This document shows, piece after piece, positions 9,707 to 19,350 of a stretch of DNA of 64,000 nt. The notes under the pieces are model-generated. The model was not told the origin of the DNA. It did not search any database and saw only the letters and a list, made by a program, of their open reading frames with translations. This stretch comes from an uncultured Bacteroidales bacterium (lineage in GTDB: Bacteria; Bacteroidota; Bacteroidia; Bacteroidales; UBA932). A program made the translations under genes and the position numbers. The first letter of the stretch is position 1. Every line of letters begins with the position of its first letter. The DNA lies in contig CAMHKQ010000002.1 of the NCBI GenBank assembly GCA_946185745.1, forward strand, positions 1 through 64,000, written 5' to 3'.

Positions 9707-12142
9707 ATGAAACTGCATCGTTATCTTATATTTATAGCGGCTGTCATCATGGTCGGAACGCCGCTGCCGGCGCAGGAGCGCAGCATAGAAAGGTTAGACG
9801 AGGGCTGGCGCTTCGCCTTCGGGAACGCGTCCGACCCGCAGAAGGACTTCGGCTGCGGCACCGAGTATTTCAACTATTTCACCAAGGCCAACTCCATCCA
9901 CAACGAGGGTCCGTACTCGGTGAAATTCGACGACAGTGCCTGGCAGGAAGTGCGCCTCCCGCACGACTTCGTGGCCACCCTGGGCTATGACGGCGCTGCC
10001 AGCCACTCGCACGGCTACAAGACTGTGGGCTGGAAGTATCCCGAAACCAGCGTCGGCTGGTACCGTAAAGTCTTCTCCATAAGTGAGGAAGACCTCGGCA
10101 GGCACATCATGCTCCGCTTCGACGGCATCTTCCGCAACGCCCAGGTATGGTTCAACGGCTTCTACATGGGCACCGAACCCAGCGGGTACGCCACCCAGGT
10201 ATACGACGTCACCGAATACGTTAACTACGGCGGCGACAACCTCATCTGCGTGAGGGCGGATGCCACCTTCGAGGAAGGCTGGTTCTACGAGGGAGGCGGC
10301 ATCTACCGCGACGTGTGGCTGGAAAAGACCGGCCTGCAGCATGTAGCCCCCTTCGGCACCTTTGTCCATTCCGAACTGCAGGAGCCTTATTCCGAAGCTC
10401 TCATCCATGTAGATACCGACGTGCAGAACAGTTCCCTGCAGGCGGCGGAATGCCGCGTGAGCCACGTGCTTACGGATGCCGAAGGCCGGGAGGTGGCTGC
10501 CACAGGCGCCGAAACGCTGGAACTGCTTCCCAAGCAGACGGCCACCAGCCGCCTGGCCATGACCTTGAGTGCCCCGCACCTCTGGGGCACCGATGATCCT
10601 TACCTGTACAAGGTCGTGACCACCGTCTCGGCAGGCGGGATAGTCACCGACCGCTACGAGACCGTAATCGGCATCAGGGATGCCGAATTCACCGCCGACA
10701 GAGGATTCATGCTCAATGGCAAACCCCTGAAACTCAAGGGTGTAAACATGCATCAGGACCATGCCGGAGTGGGCGCAGCCATTCCCGATGCCCTGCAGGC
10801 CTGGCGTATCCGCCAGCTGAAGCAACTGGGCTGCAACGCCTATCGCGCCTCGCACAACCCGATGACTCCGGCGCTGCTGGATATCTGCGACCGCGAGGGC
10901 ATCCTGGTCATCGACGAAAACCGCCTCTCCGGGGTGAACGAAGAGCATCTGCGGCTGCTCGAACGCATGATACGCCGCGACCGCAACCACCCCTCCGTCA
11001 TCCTCTGGAGCGACGGCAACGAGGAATGGGGCATGGAAAACAGCGTAACCGGACGACGGGTGGCCGAAGCCATGAGGGCCTACACATGCCTGCTCGACCC
11101 CACACGCCATTCCACAATGGCTAATGCCGGCGGCTCCGAACTGATAAAGGGGCTCGACGTGGTGGGCTACAACTATATTGTCCAGAACAGCGTGGACGAA
11201 CGCCGCAGGCAGCATCCCGAATGGAAAATCGTAGGCAGTGAAGAGACGAGCGGCTGCGGAACCCGCGGGGTGTATTTCAACGAGCCGGACCAGCCGGGAA
11301 GGATGAAATCGATGAACCTCACCGCGGAAAACGGCCGGCCCGAGAACGTCATCGAGCGGGGCTGGAAATTCTACGCCGAGCGCGACTGGGCGTCGGGGCT
11401 TTTCTACTGGACCGGGTTCGACTACCGCGGAGAATCCAATCCGCTGGTTTTTCCGGCGACGGTGTCGGAATTCGGCATCCTCGACTACTGCGGCTTCCCG
11501 AAGGACGAGGCTTTCTACCTCAAATCCTGGTGGACCGATGAGCCGGTGCTTCACATCTTCCCGCACTGGAACCTCAGGGGGCACGAAGGCGAGCAGGTGG
11601 ATGTCTGGGCCTACAGCAACTGCGACGAGGTGGAGCTGTTCGTGAACGGCAGGAGCCTCGGGCAGCAGCAGATGCCCCGGAACGGCCATCTGAAATGGAG
11701 CGCGGTCTACAAGCCCGGCTCACTGCGCGCCGTGGGCTACAGGAACGGCAGGCGCATCCTCACCGAAAAGATAGAAACAACCGGGGAGGCCTGCATGGCG
11801 GAGCTTTCCGCAGACCGGAGCGCCATCGCCGCGGACGGGCGTGACGTGTGCGTGGTGACGGTCCGCCTCAAGGACACCAAAGGCCGATTTGTGCCGGATG
11901 CCTGCAACGGGCTCAAACTCACCGTGGAAGGCGAGGCCAGCATAATTGGGGTGGGGAACGGCGACCCGGCGTGGCACGGCGCCGAAAACCCGGGCAAACC
12001 GGACTGTAAAGAGTTCAGCGTGAGGGCATTCAACGGGCTGGCACAGGTGCTCGTCCGGAGCGGCAAGACGGCAGGGACTGTTACCCTGAGCTGCAGCGGA
12101 GAGAATATCGAAGCCTCAAGCCTGACGCTTGTTGCGCTCTAG
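9707..12142 (+). CDS. Glycoside hydrolase family 2 protein (beta-galactosidase-like)
   Basis: LPHDF, SVGWYRKVF, FNGFYMG, LKGVNMHQDHAGVGAAIPDAL..., SHNPMTPALLDICDREGILVIDE; signal peptide; TATATTTG 6 nt before ATG. Confidence 0.92.
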   Translation: MKLHRYLIFIAAVIMVGTPLPAQERSIERLDEGWRFAFGNASDPQKDFGCGTEYFNYFTKANSIHNEGPYSVKFDDSAWQEVRLPHDFVATLGYDGAASHSHGYKTVGWKYPETSVGWYRKVFSISEEDLGRHIMLRFDGIFRNAQVWFNGFYMGTEPSGYATQVYDVTEYVNYGGDNLICVRADATFEEGWFYEGGGIYRDVWLEKTGLQHVAPFGTFVHSELQEPYSEALIHVDTDVQNSSLQAAECRVSHVLTDAEGREVAATGAETLELLPKQTATSRLAMTLSAPHLWGTDDPYLYKVVTTVSAGGIVTDRYETVIGIRDAEFTADRGFMLNGKPLKLKGVNMHQDHAGVGAAIPDALQAWRIRQLKQLGCNAYRASHNPMTPALLDICDREGILVIDENRLSGVNEEHLRLLERMIRRDRNHPSVILWSDGNEEWGMENSVTGRRVAEAMRAYTCLLDPTRHSTMANAGGSELIKGLDVVGYNYIVQNSVDERRRQHPEWKIVGSEETSGCGTRGVYFNEPDQPGRMKSMNLTAENGRPENVIERGWKFYAERDWASGLFYWTGFDYRGESNPLVFPATVSEFGILDYCGFPKDEAFYLKSWWTDEPVLHIFPHWNLRGHEGEQVDVWAYSNCDEVELFVNGRSLGQQQMPRNGHLKWSAVYKPGSLRAVGYRNGRRILTEKIETTGEACMAELSADRSAIAADGRDVCVVTVRLKDTKGRFVPDACNGLKLTVEGEASIIGVGNGDPAWHGAENPGKPDCKEFSVRAFNGLAQVLVRSGKTAGTVTLSCSGENIEASSLTLVAL

Positions 12143-13813
12143 CCACTGCTGCGGCGTGCAGTTTTCAACAATCTTGAAATTGCGGTAGAATGACGATTCG
12201 TTGGTGAAGCCGACGGCGTCTGAAATCTCGTTCATGCGCATTTCGGGGTGAGCGAGCATCAGCTCCTGCGCCTTCCGGATGCGGTATCCGTTCACGAATT
12301 CCACGAAACTGAGGCCGGCTCCGGCACTGATGCAGGAAGAGATGTAGCGGGTATTGGTCCTCATATGCGATGACACGTCGGCCAAGGACAGGCCCTGCCG
12401 CGTGTAAAGCTCCTCCTTTTCCATCACTTCGCAGAGCTGAAGGTAAAGGCTGCGGTATCTGACGTCCTCCGCCGGCTCCGGCATCTCCGGGTCACCGGAC
12501 GCTTCCGGGGCGGAGTTTTTCCGTTTCCGCCTGATTATCAACAAGATGGCTGCTGCAACAAGCAGAACGGCAGCCACCGCCCACGGCCACCATACGCCGC
12601 CTGCAGGGCTCTCCGCATCTTCAAACGGATAGAACGCCACGACTTCGGCAAGGGGATTATAATTTCCCATGCTGTCGCCGGGGCGGTATCCGCCTGCGGC
12701 GACAAAGCGCCCGTCAGGAAGAATCAGGGCGGGCCTGTCTACCACCTTCTTCATCAGGTGGGTAGTATAGAATACTTTTATCGGCACCGCTTCGCCTTTG
12801 AACATGGGACGATAATCCAACGACAGCAGGTATACCCGGTCGTGCTCGTCGATCCCGGGCATCAGGGCGACGCCACGGACCGGATCCACGTATAGGGACT
12901 GGTACCAGGTTATGGCACCCCACGGGCCTTCAACCGGAATTTCGGGGTCTGTCTTTACAAGGGAAAACGCGCCGTCCGCAAAACTGATGACCGACTGTGC
13001 GCCATCCTCCCTTGAACCGCGGAACAGATAGTACAAACGCCCCGTTTCCGGATCCGTCACGGATTTCTTTTCCGGATAGGATGAATCATAGTCCGTGGCA
13101 GGCATCCATTCGGCGAGCAGGTCCGGGATGAACGGATCGCCGTGCAACCGGTCGACCACGGGGGGCAACGGCTCTCCCCGGCTGCCGTTGGAACCGAATA
13201 TGACGGCGTCGTTTTTCCCGTAGGTGAAAATAAAGGGACTCGAGCGGTTTTGAGCAGATTTTTTGACGGCCTCGAAGGGACCTATACCGTCCGAGACGGC
13301 TATGGCGTCGGCGGCATACCAGTTGCCGGATACCAGAATCTCTCCGGAAGAAAGGAGCGCAGCCGAACAGATTGCCCGCATAGTGTCCAGAATCGGATAC
13401 GGAGCGAAGGCGTGGGAGAGCGGATCGTAACGCTCGACGCCGAACGTGCGCCCTATACCGAAATCGTCGGCACATCCCCCGCCCAAGAGGTAATCACCGT
13501 TGCCGAGTTTAAGCGAAAAGCCCAGGTCGTGCGGATAAATGGTTTTGACCAGATGCCATTCCCCGTTTTTGTAATACTCGGCGGTGGCCGTCCGCACAAA
13601 CCCGTCCGTATGACCTCCCACAACCACCATCTCGCCGTTCGCCACAAAGAACCTGTGCCCGGCACGCGGAATGTTCAAATCCGGCAGGTGTTCCCATTTC
13701 ATGGGGATGAAACGGACCTGGGAAGTATCCTTATGCTCTGCACGGCACGGGGCACCGTGCAGCAGTAGTGCGGCCAGGAGCAGGAGAGCACTTGTCTTGA
13801 AGGCTTTTGTCAT
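12116..13813 (-). CDS. Membrane-anchored AraC-family regulator with N-terminal Kelch-like beta-propeller sensor
   Basis: Signal peptide; RAGHRFFVANGEMVVVGGHTDGFVRTATAEYYKNGEW Kelch-like blades; TM WWPWAVAAVLLVAAAILLIIRRKRK; C-terminal AraC HTH (FVEFVNGYRIRKAQELMLAHPEMRMNEISDAVGFTNESSFYRNFK). Confidence 0.87.
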   Translation of the reverse strand: MTKAFKTSALLLLAALLLHGAPCRAEHKDTSQVRFIPMKWEHLPDLNIPRAGHRFFVANGEMVVVGGHTDGFVRTATAEYYKNGEWHLVKTIYPHDLGFSLKLGNGDYLLGGGCADDFGIGRTFGVERYDPLSHAFAPYPILDTMRAICSAALLSSGEILVSGNWYAADAIAVSDGIGPFEAVKKSAQNRSSPFIFTYGKNDAVIFGSNGSRGEPLPPVVDRLHGDPFIPDLLAEWMPATDYDSSYPEKKSVTDPETGRLYYLFRGSREDGAQSVISFADGAFSLVKTDPEIPVEGPWGAITWYQSLYVDPVRGVALMPGIDEHDRVYLLSLDYRPMFKGEAVPIKVFYTTHLMKKVVDRPALILPDGRFVAAGGYRPGDSMGNYNPLAEVVAFYPFEDAESPAGGVWWPWAVAAVLLVAAAILLIIRRKRKNSAPEASGDPEMPEPAEDVRYRSLYLQLCEVMEKEELYTRQGLSLADVSSHMRTNTRYISSCISAGAGLSFVEFVNGYRIRKAQELMLAHPEMRMNEISDAVGFTNESSFYRNFKIVENCTPQQWLERNKRQA

Positions 13814-13980
13814 GTTGCCGTAAAAATACAGCTAAAAAATTGATTGTACGCTTGCGATTTTAGAAATTTCAACTTGCATTTCCCATAAAATACAAGTTTA
13901 CGCAGTAAGATTTTCCGAATATCGCATAAATTCTTCGGAGCAGTGCCCGTATTTTTGGGCATCACAAACATTCGAATACC

Positions 13981-15435
13981 ATGAAAAAGAAATTCTTCCT
14001 TTTCGCGATTCCGGCACTTATACTGGTTGCCGCATCGCTGGTACTGTTTCATTCCTGCGAAGGCCTTGATTTAGGAGGCGGCAACGGACTGAAGAACGGA
14101 GAGTTCATGTACACCGACTACGACACCGATATCCTCCTTATCGGCAAAACCGACAACGGGGACGAAGTTACAATCATCGGAACCAAAGACAGCCAGGGCT
14201 ACCCGACCTCCATCACCGGTTTCCAGTTCAAGGAAAAAAGCTCCAAGAAAGAAGGAACCCTTACTTTCAAGGGCGACAAGCTTGTACAGGCTGAAACGGG
14301 CGATGGTGTAACCATCCTTTTCGACTGGCTGAACAACGGCGAATTGGCCGTCACCATGGTCGATCAGGAAACCGGCGAAGAGTTCAAGACTTCCTATAAA
14401 CCGGAAGGCAAGGCCGCGACCGGCTTTTCTTCGCAACAGCCCTCCACACGCAACGGAAACACCACGCTTACGGTCGAAAAATACGCAACTCCCGAAGAAG
14501 TGGCTATCACTCCTGAAATAGGCACCAAGGCAGCAGGCACGAAGGCGACCGGTAACGTGAAGGGTTATATCAAAGTCCAAAAATGCGGATACCCCGACGA
14601 TGACGCGCAGCCTTATGTCTCCATATACAAGGACAACGGTTTCGGTTCATACAACGTATGGGTAGGCGATTATTTCGCAACCAGAATCGGCAAGGGCGAA
14701 TATGAGTATTCCTTCCCGGGGAGCGAGCAGCCCCACCACGAAATCAATATCGCCAAATATGCCGGAGACATAGCCACGTTTATGGGATATGTCTGCGGAG
14801 TAAGCTCGGGCAACGAGGAATATCTAACCGGCTTTTGTCCCTTGGTTGCAGCCGCCCTGGGGTCTACGGGAATCGGTCTCGGAGCCGCTGGAGGATTCGT
14901 AGCCGCCTGCGCTACGACGATTGCAGGTTTAAAAATATATTGCAGCACCTTCGGCGCCGGTGTCCCCGGTGGAGATGACATTGCCTCCGTGATTGCCAAA
15001 AAGCTTGACGTAAAGTGGGATGAACCGCTCGTGATCGTTCCTTTCCTGAACGCATTACCCAAGAGCATCAAGGGTAAACCGTTCACCTATACTTCCGGCA
15101 ATACGATATCCAATGCATCCGAATTCTCAAGCGAAGAACCCACCATCGCCATCTTCCAGCTGAGCCCGGCCGCACCTTCTTCGGGCCAGTCGTACGACGC
15201 CAAGGCCGCTCTCAAGTGCGTGCCTGCCGGCGCCAAGGTAACAATATCCATCGAAGGCACTGACGGCTATTCCGATTCCAAGACGGAAACCTTCGAGGAA
15301 GCCATCTACACTACGGTTGTCACGCTTCACGTTCCCGGTGCCAGCAAGGGAGTGCGCGACGTATGCAAAGTTGTGATGCAATTGCCCAACGGGGACCAAC
15401 TGAATAAGTCCGCCTCGCTCGTCTTCGGCGAATAA
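13981..15435 (+). CDS. Hypothetical lipoprotein/secreted protein, tandem paralog A
   Basis: MKKKFFLFAIPALILVAASLVLFHSCEG; clearly homologous to the next ORF along its length. Confidence 0.85.
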   Translation: MKKKFFLFAIPALILVAASLVLFHSCEGLDLGGGNGLKNGEFMYTDYDTDILLIGKTDNGDEVTIIGTKDSQGYPTSITGFQFKEKSSKKEGTLTFKGDKLVQAETGDGVTILFDWLNNGELAVTMVDQETGEEFKTSYKPEGKAATGFSSQQPSTRNGNTTLTVEKYATPEEVAITPEIGTKAAGTKATGNVKGYIKVQKCGYPDDDAQPYVSIYKDNGFGSYNVWVGDYFATRIGKGEYEYSFPGSEQPHHEINIAKYAGDIATFMGYVCGVSSGNEEYLTGFCPLVAAALGSTGIGLGAAGGFVAACATTIAGLKIYCSTFGAGVPGGDDIASVIAKKLDVKWDEPLVIVPFLNALPKSIKGKPFTYTSGNTISNASEFSSEEPTIAIFQLSPAAPSSGQSYDAKAALKCVPAGAKVTISIEGTDGYSDSKTETFEEAIYTTVVTLHVPGASKGVRDVCKVVMQLPNGDQLNKSASLVFGE

Positions 15436-15454
15436 TAATGCCTTACCTGCAATT

Positions 15455-16945
15455 ATGAAAAAGAAAATATTCCTCTTTGCGATTCTGGCGGTGACAGTCG
15501 CCGCTGCGCTGGTGATTCTTCATTCCTGCGAAGGCCTCTTTGACAACGGTGGAGGCTACAATGTTAAGAACGGACAGTTCCTTTATACCGATTACGATAC
15601 CGACATCCTGCTCGTAGGAAAAACCGACAACGGAGATGACGTCACAATCCTCGGAACCAAAGACAACAAGGGCTATCCGACCGCCATTACCGGTTTCGAG
15701 TTCAAGGAGAAGGGCTCCAAAAATTCAGGCACCCTCACTTTCGAAGGCAACAAGGTTGTCAAATCCGAAACGGGCAATGGCGTCACCATGGTCCTCGACT
15801 ACCAGAGCAACGGCGAAGTAGCCGTCACCATGATTGACAACGAAACCGGCGAAGAGTTCAAGACTTCCGTCAAACCGGAAGGCAAAGCCGCAACGGACTT
15901 CTCCGAGCAGCCCGGTATGCGCAGCGGAAATGCTACGCTTTCGATTGAAAATTACGCAGCCCCGGAAGAGGCGGCCATCGTACCGGGAATAGGCACCAAA
16001 GCCGCAACCACCAAGGGCATCAGCGACGGCGACGTGACGGGCACTATCATTGTTCAAAACTGCGGATATCCCGACGACACGGCTAGTCCCTTCATAGAAT
16101 TATTCCAAGACAACGGATTCGGCTCGTACAATTCCAAGATAGGCACCTATAACGCCACAAGGGTGGGCAAGGGCGAATATGAGTATACATTCCCCGGAAG
16201 CTCAACGCCGCACCACGAAGTCAGTGTCGCCAAATTCGTAAAGGGCGTCGCCACTCTTATGGGATATATCTGCATGGCAAAAGGAGAGGCACAAGGTTCC
16301 GATGAATGGATTTCCCTGTATCTCTGTCCGGCCATCGCAGGCGCTCTCGGTTCCGGCATTGTCACCGCCGGTGCGGCTGCGGCATTCCTGGCAGCGTGTG
16401 AATCCACTATTCTCGGACTCAACATCTACTGCAATACTCTTGGACTAAGTCCTTCCGGAGGAGACGACACTGCGGGCTTACTTGCAGATAAATTTGCGGA
16501 GACCAAAATTTCCGGCATACTCACCGTGAAGTGGGACGAGCCAATCGCAGTTGTTCCTTACCTGAGGGGGCTGCCCAATCTCCAGGGCAAGGCTTTCACG
16601 TATCACAAAGGGAACAAGGTACAGACCACCACATTCTCGAATGATAACCCCACAGTCGCCTTCTTCAAGCTGACTCCCCCCGCTCCGTCTTCCGGCCAGT
16701 CGTACAACGCAGAAGCGGGTCTCAAGTGCATTCCCGCCGGCTCCAAGGCAACAATTTCGATTAAAGGTACAGACGGCTATTCCGATTCCAAGACGGAAAC
16801 CTTCGAAGAAGACAGACTGGCAGTCGGTGTCAAGCTTCACGTCCCCGGCGCCAGCAAGGGGGTTCGTGATGTCTGCGAGATAAAGGTCGAAATGCCAGGT
16901 GGGAAGAATCTGTACAAGTCCGCCTCGCTTGTCTTCGGCGAATGA
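15455..16945 (+). CDS. Hypothetical lipoprotein/secreted protein, tandem paralog B
   Basis: MKKKIFLFAILAVTVAAALVILHSCEG; shares NGxFxYTDYDTDILLxGKTDNGD, CGYPDD, C-terminal GTDGYSDSKTETFEE and LHVPGASKGVRDVC with paralog A. Confidence 0.85.
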   Translation: MKKKIFLFAILAVTVAAALVILHSCEGLFDNGGGYNVKNGQFLYTDYDTDILLVGKTDNGDDVTILGTKDNKGYPTAITGFEFKEKGSKNSGTLTFEGNKVVKSETGNGVTMVLDYQSNGEVAVTMIDNETGEEFKTSVKPEGKAATDFSEQPGMRSGNATLSIENYAAPEEAAIVPGIGTKAATTKGISDGDVTGTIIVQNCGYPDDTASPFIELFQDNGFGSYNSKIGTYNATRVGKGEYEYTFPGSSTPHHEVSVAKFVKGVATLMGYICMAKGEAQGSDEWISLYLCPAIAGALGSGIVTAGAAAAFLAACESTILGLNIYCNTLGLSPSGGDDTAGLLADKFAETKISGILTVKWDEPIAVVPYLRGLPNLQGKAFTYHKGNKVQTTTFSNDNPTVAFFKLTPPAPSSGQSYNAEAGLKCIPAGSKATISIKGTDGYSDSKTETFEEDRLAVGVKLHVPGASKGVRDVCEIKVEMPGGKNLYKSASLVFGE

Positions 16946-17982
16946 GAAGGTTCCTGATTCCGACTATTATTCTCGCCATCCTGTCCGCTTCCTGCGGAAG
17001 GATGGCGGGCCGTTTATCGGCCGACGCGGCGGAGTACGATTTCGGCGTCCTGGACGATACCGTCACGGTTATCAGCCATGCTTTCCTGCTTAAAAACAAC
17101 GGGCCTGACACCTGCCACATAACCAGAGTGACCAAGAGCTGCGGATGCACTTCGCTCGAAGTATCCGAATACAATATCCCACCCGGCGGGACGTCCTCGC
17201 TGGAAACGTCCGTCAGGATCGCCGGGTTTTTAGACCATATCGAAAAGACTGTCACGGTCCATTACAAGGATGCCGACAACCCGCTGATACTCAAACTGTT
17301 GGCCGATATACCGCGGGGAACGGTGGCTCCCGAACTCAGCTACCCCTACAATGCCGGCGGCCCGGCGCGGTTCCAGGCGCACATCCTTTTCGGCGGGCAG
17401 ATCCGCCACGGTGAGAAGAACAGCGCTTCGATAATCGTCTACAACGATTCCGACAGCCCCCTCACCCTGCATCTGGCGAACAGGCTTCCCCCGCATGTAA
17501 GCCTTGACCTTCCCGGCCAGGTAGCCCCGCATGAAATCGGCAGGATCACCGCCACGTTCGACTTCCGGAGAGTAAAGAGGATATTCGGGGAGTACACCCA
17601 CGAAATAAAACTGGCGGACGGACGCGGGCACCGCATTCCGCTCCAGTTGACGGCGATTGTCGTAGAAGCCCCGCCGGAGGGCGCCGCCCCGGCCTTCAAA
17701 TCCCCCGTATACACCTATCATATACTGGACTCTGAGAAGGACGATCCCGAAATAATCAAAAATTTCAAGATTCGCAACGAAGGGGAGGCCGACCTGATTA
17801 TCAGGGACATTTCCGCCCCTGAAGGCGTGGAGGCGACCACCACCCTCGACGTCATACCTCCGGGTGAAGAAGCCTGGCTCTCAGTCACGCTTCGCGGAGA
17901 CGCCCTTACCCGCGACACCGAGGTCAACTTAACTACCAACGACCCCCGCCGCCCCTTCCGCAGCTTCAAGATAGTTCCGTGA
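16942..17982 (+). CDS. DUF1573-domain lipoprotein
   Basis: YDFGVLDDTVTVISHAFLLKNNGPDTCHITRVTKSCGCTSLEVSEYNIPPGGTSSLE, typical DUF1573; ATGA overlap with upstream gene. Confidence 0.85.
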   Translation: MRRFLIPTIILAILSASCGRMAGRLSADAAEYDFGVLDDTVTVISHAFLLKNNGPDTCHITRVTKSCGCTSLEVSEYNIPPGGTSSLETSVRIAGFLDHIEKTVTVHYKDADNPLILKLLADIPRGTVAPELSYPYNAGGPARFQAHILFGGQIRHGEKNSASIIVYNDSDSPLTLHLANRLPPHVSLDLPGQVAPHEIGRITATFDFRRVKRIFGEYTHEIKLADGRGHRIPLQLTAIVVEAPPEGAAPAFKSPVYTYHILDSEKDDPEIIKNFKIRNEGEADLIIRDISAPEGVEATTTLDVIPPGEEAWLSVTLRGDALTRDTEVNLTTNDPRRPFRSFKIVP

Positions 17983-18012
17983 TATTATTAAATACCTGAT
18001 TGATACCAGATT

Positions 18013-18492
18013 ATGAAAAGATTTCTATCACTTCTCGCTTCGGTCTGCCTGCTTGCAGCGGCGACCGCCTGTGGCGATGACGACCACGACAATTACAAAA
18101 GCATGTTGGATGGCACCTTCTGGAAGGTAACGGACTATAAACTCAACGAAGACGAGTGCAAGCTGTACGGCGTCATCCTTGCCGGGGACTGGACCGAGAG
18201 CGGCGACTACGAAAGGGTAACCACCTATGGCAGGGGAGGGCATCCGGTAGGGGATATCGCCAGAATCAACATTTACGAGGAAGGAGTATCCCATCAGTAC
18301 GAGCCGACCGAATATTTTACCCGTATCTATTTCAACGACACACTCTATTATCCCGGTCCGTGGACAGTGGACGAGAAAGCCAGCAGTCCCACCGTCATGT
18401 TCCTTAGATGGGGTTCGTCAAAAGAGACTCAGGACAGATACCTCCAGTTCGAGTATGTCGGCAAGGTCAGCGTCGGAGACAAGATAAAGTAG
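18013..18492 (+). CDS. Hypothetical lipoprotein
   Basis: MKRFLSLLASVCLLAAATACGDDDHDN lipobox; 159 aa. Confidence 0.75.
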   Translation: MKRFLSLLASVCLLAAATACGDDDHDNYKSMLDGTFWKVTDYKLNEDECKLYGVILAGDWTESGDYERVTTYGRGGHPVGDIARINIYEEGVSHQYEPTEYFTRIYFNDTLYYPGPWTVDEKASSPTVMFLRWGSSKETQDRYLQFEYVGKVSVGDKIK

Positions 18493-18856
18493 GGATAAGC
18501 TGCTTGTCGGCCGGGAGCCATTCCACGCCGTCCAGTTCGTCTTTGTCCAGCCATCTCGCCGCCTCGTGCTCGTTGAGGTGCAGCGCTTCGGTGAGCAGCG
18601 AGCAGAGGTAGCAGTGCATCGTGAGGTGGAACTTCGGATAGTCGTAGTCCACGGTGCAGAGGAACCCTTCCACGCCTATTTCCGTCGACAGCTCCTCGCG
18701 GATCTCCCGCTTCAGGGCCTCCTCAGGAGTTTCCCCCGGCTCGACCTTGCCGCCCGGGAATTCCCAGTAGTCCTTCCAGTCGCCGTACCCCCGCTGAGTG
18801 GCGAAGATGCGACCGTCCCTGCGGATTATGGCTGCGACCACTTCGACCGTTTTCAT
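18467..18856 (-). CDS. NUDIX hydrolase, MutT-type 8-oxo-dGTP diphosphatase-like
   Basis: GGKVEPGETPEEALKREIREELSTEI matches Nudix box GX5EX7REUXEEXGU closely. Confidence 0.92.
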   Translation of the reverse strand: MKTVEVVAAIIRRDGRIFATQRGYGDWKDYWEFPGGKVEPGETPEEALKREIREELSTEIGVEGFLCTVDYDYPKFHLTMHCYLCSLLTEALHLNEHEAARWLDKDELDGVEWLPADKQLIPTLSCLRR

Positions 18857-18858
18857 GG

Positions 18859-19311
18859 CTATTCCCTGTTTTTAGTGTCGATGCAGATGGTAACCGGACC
18901 GTCGTTCACAAGGGCCACCTTCATGTCCGCGCCGAACTCGCCGGTGTCGACAGGGCGGCCGATGGCAGCGGACAGCTCAGCGCAGAAGCGCTCGTAGAGC
19001 GGGATGGCCAGCTCATGCCCGGCGGCGCCGATATACGAAGGCCTGTTGCCCTTTTTGGTAGATGCCATCAGGGTGAACTGGCTCACTACCAGCGCCTCGC
19101 CGCCAATGTCCGTCACACTGCGGTTCATTACACCGGCATCGTCATTGAAAATACGCAGGGCCGCAGTCTTCTTTACCAGCCAGTCGATGTCTTCCGGGCC
19201 GTCTTCATGGCCTATGCCGAGAAGGATCAGCAGACCGGGGCCGATTACGGATTTAACCGTTCCGCCGATAGTGACGGAAGCGGAGGATACTCTTTGGATT
19301 ACGGCGCGCAT
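18859..19311 (-). CDS. dtd: D-aminoacyl-tRNA deacylase
   Basis: MRAVIQRVSSASVTIGG...VSQFTLMAST-KKGNRPSY...NDGPVTICIDT (SQFTL and NxGPVT motifs). Confidence 0.95.
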   Translation of the reverse strand: MRAVIQRVSSASVTIGGTVKSVIGPGLLILLGIGHEDGPEDIDWLVKKTAALRIFNDDAGVMNRSVTDIGGEALVVSQFTLMASTKKGNRPSYIGAAGHELAIPLYERFCAELSAAIGRPVDTGEFGADMKVALVNDGPVTICIDTKNRE

Positions 19312-19350
19312 AGTGTTGCGAAGGTAACGATTTTTTGGTAACTTCGCTAT

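Noticed and set aside
9794-11689. 631-aa minus-strand ORF opposite the GH2 gene
   Set aside because: Same shadow-ORF behaviour; the sense strand has clear GH2 motifs.
13942-13959. TGCCC-GTATTTTT-GGGCA hairpin before tandem lipoprotein A
   Set aside because: Only a 5-bp stem; too short to claim regulation without comparative data.
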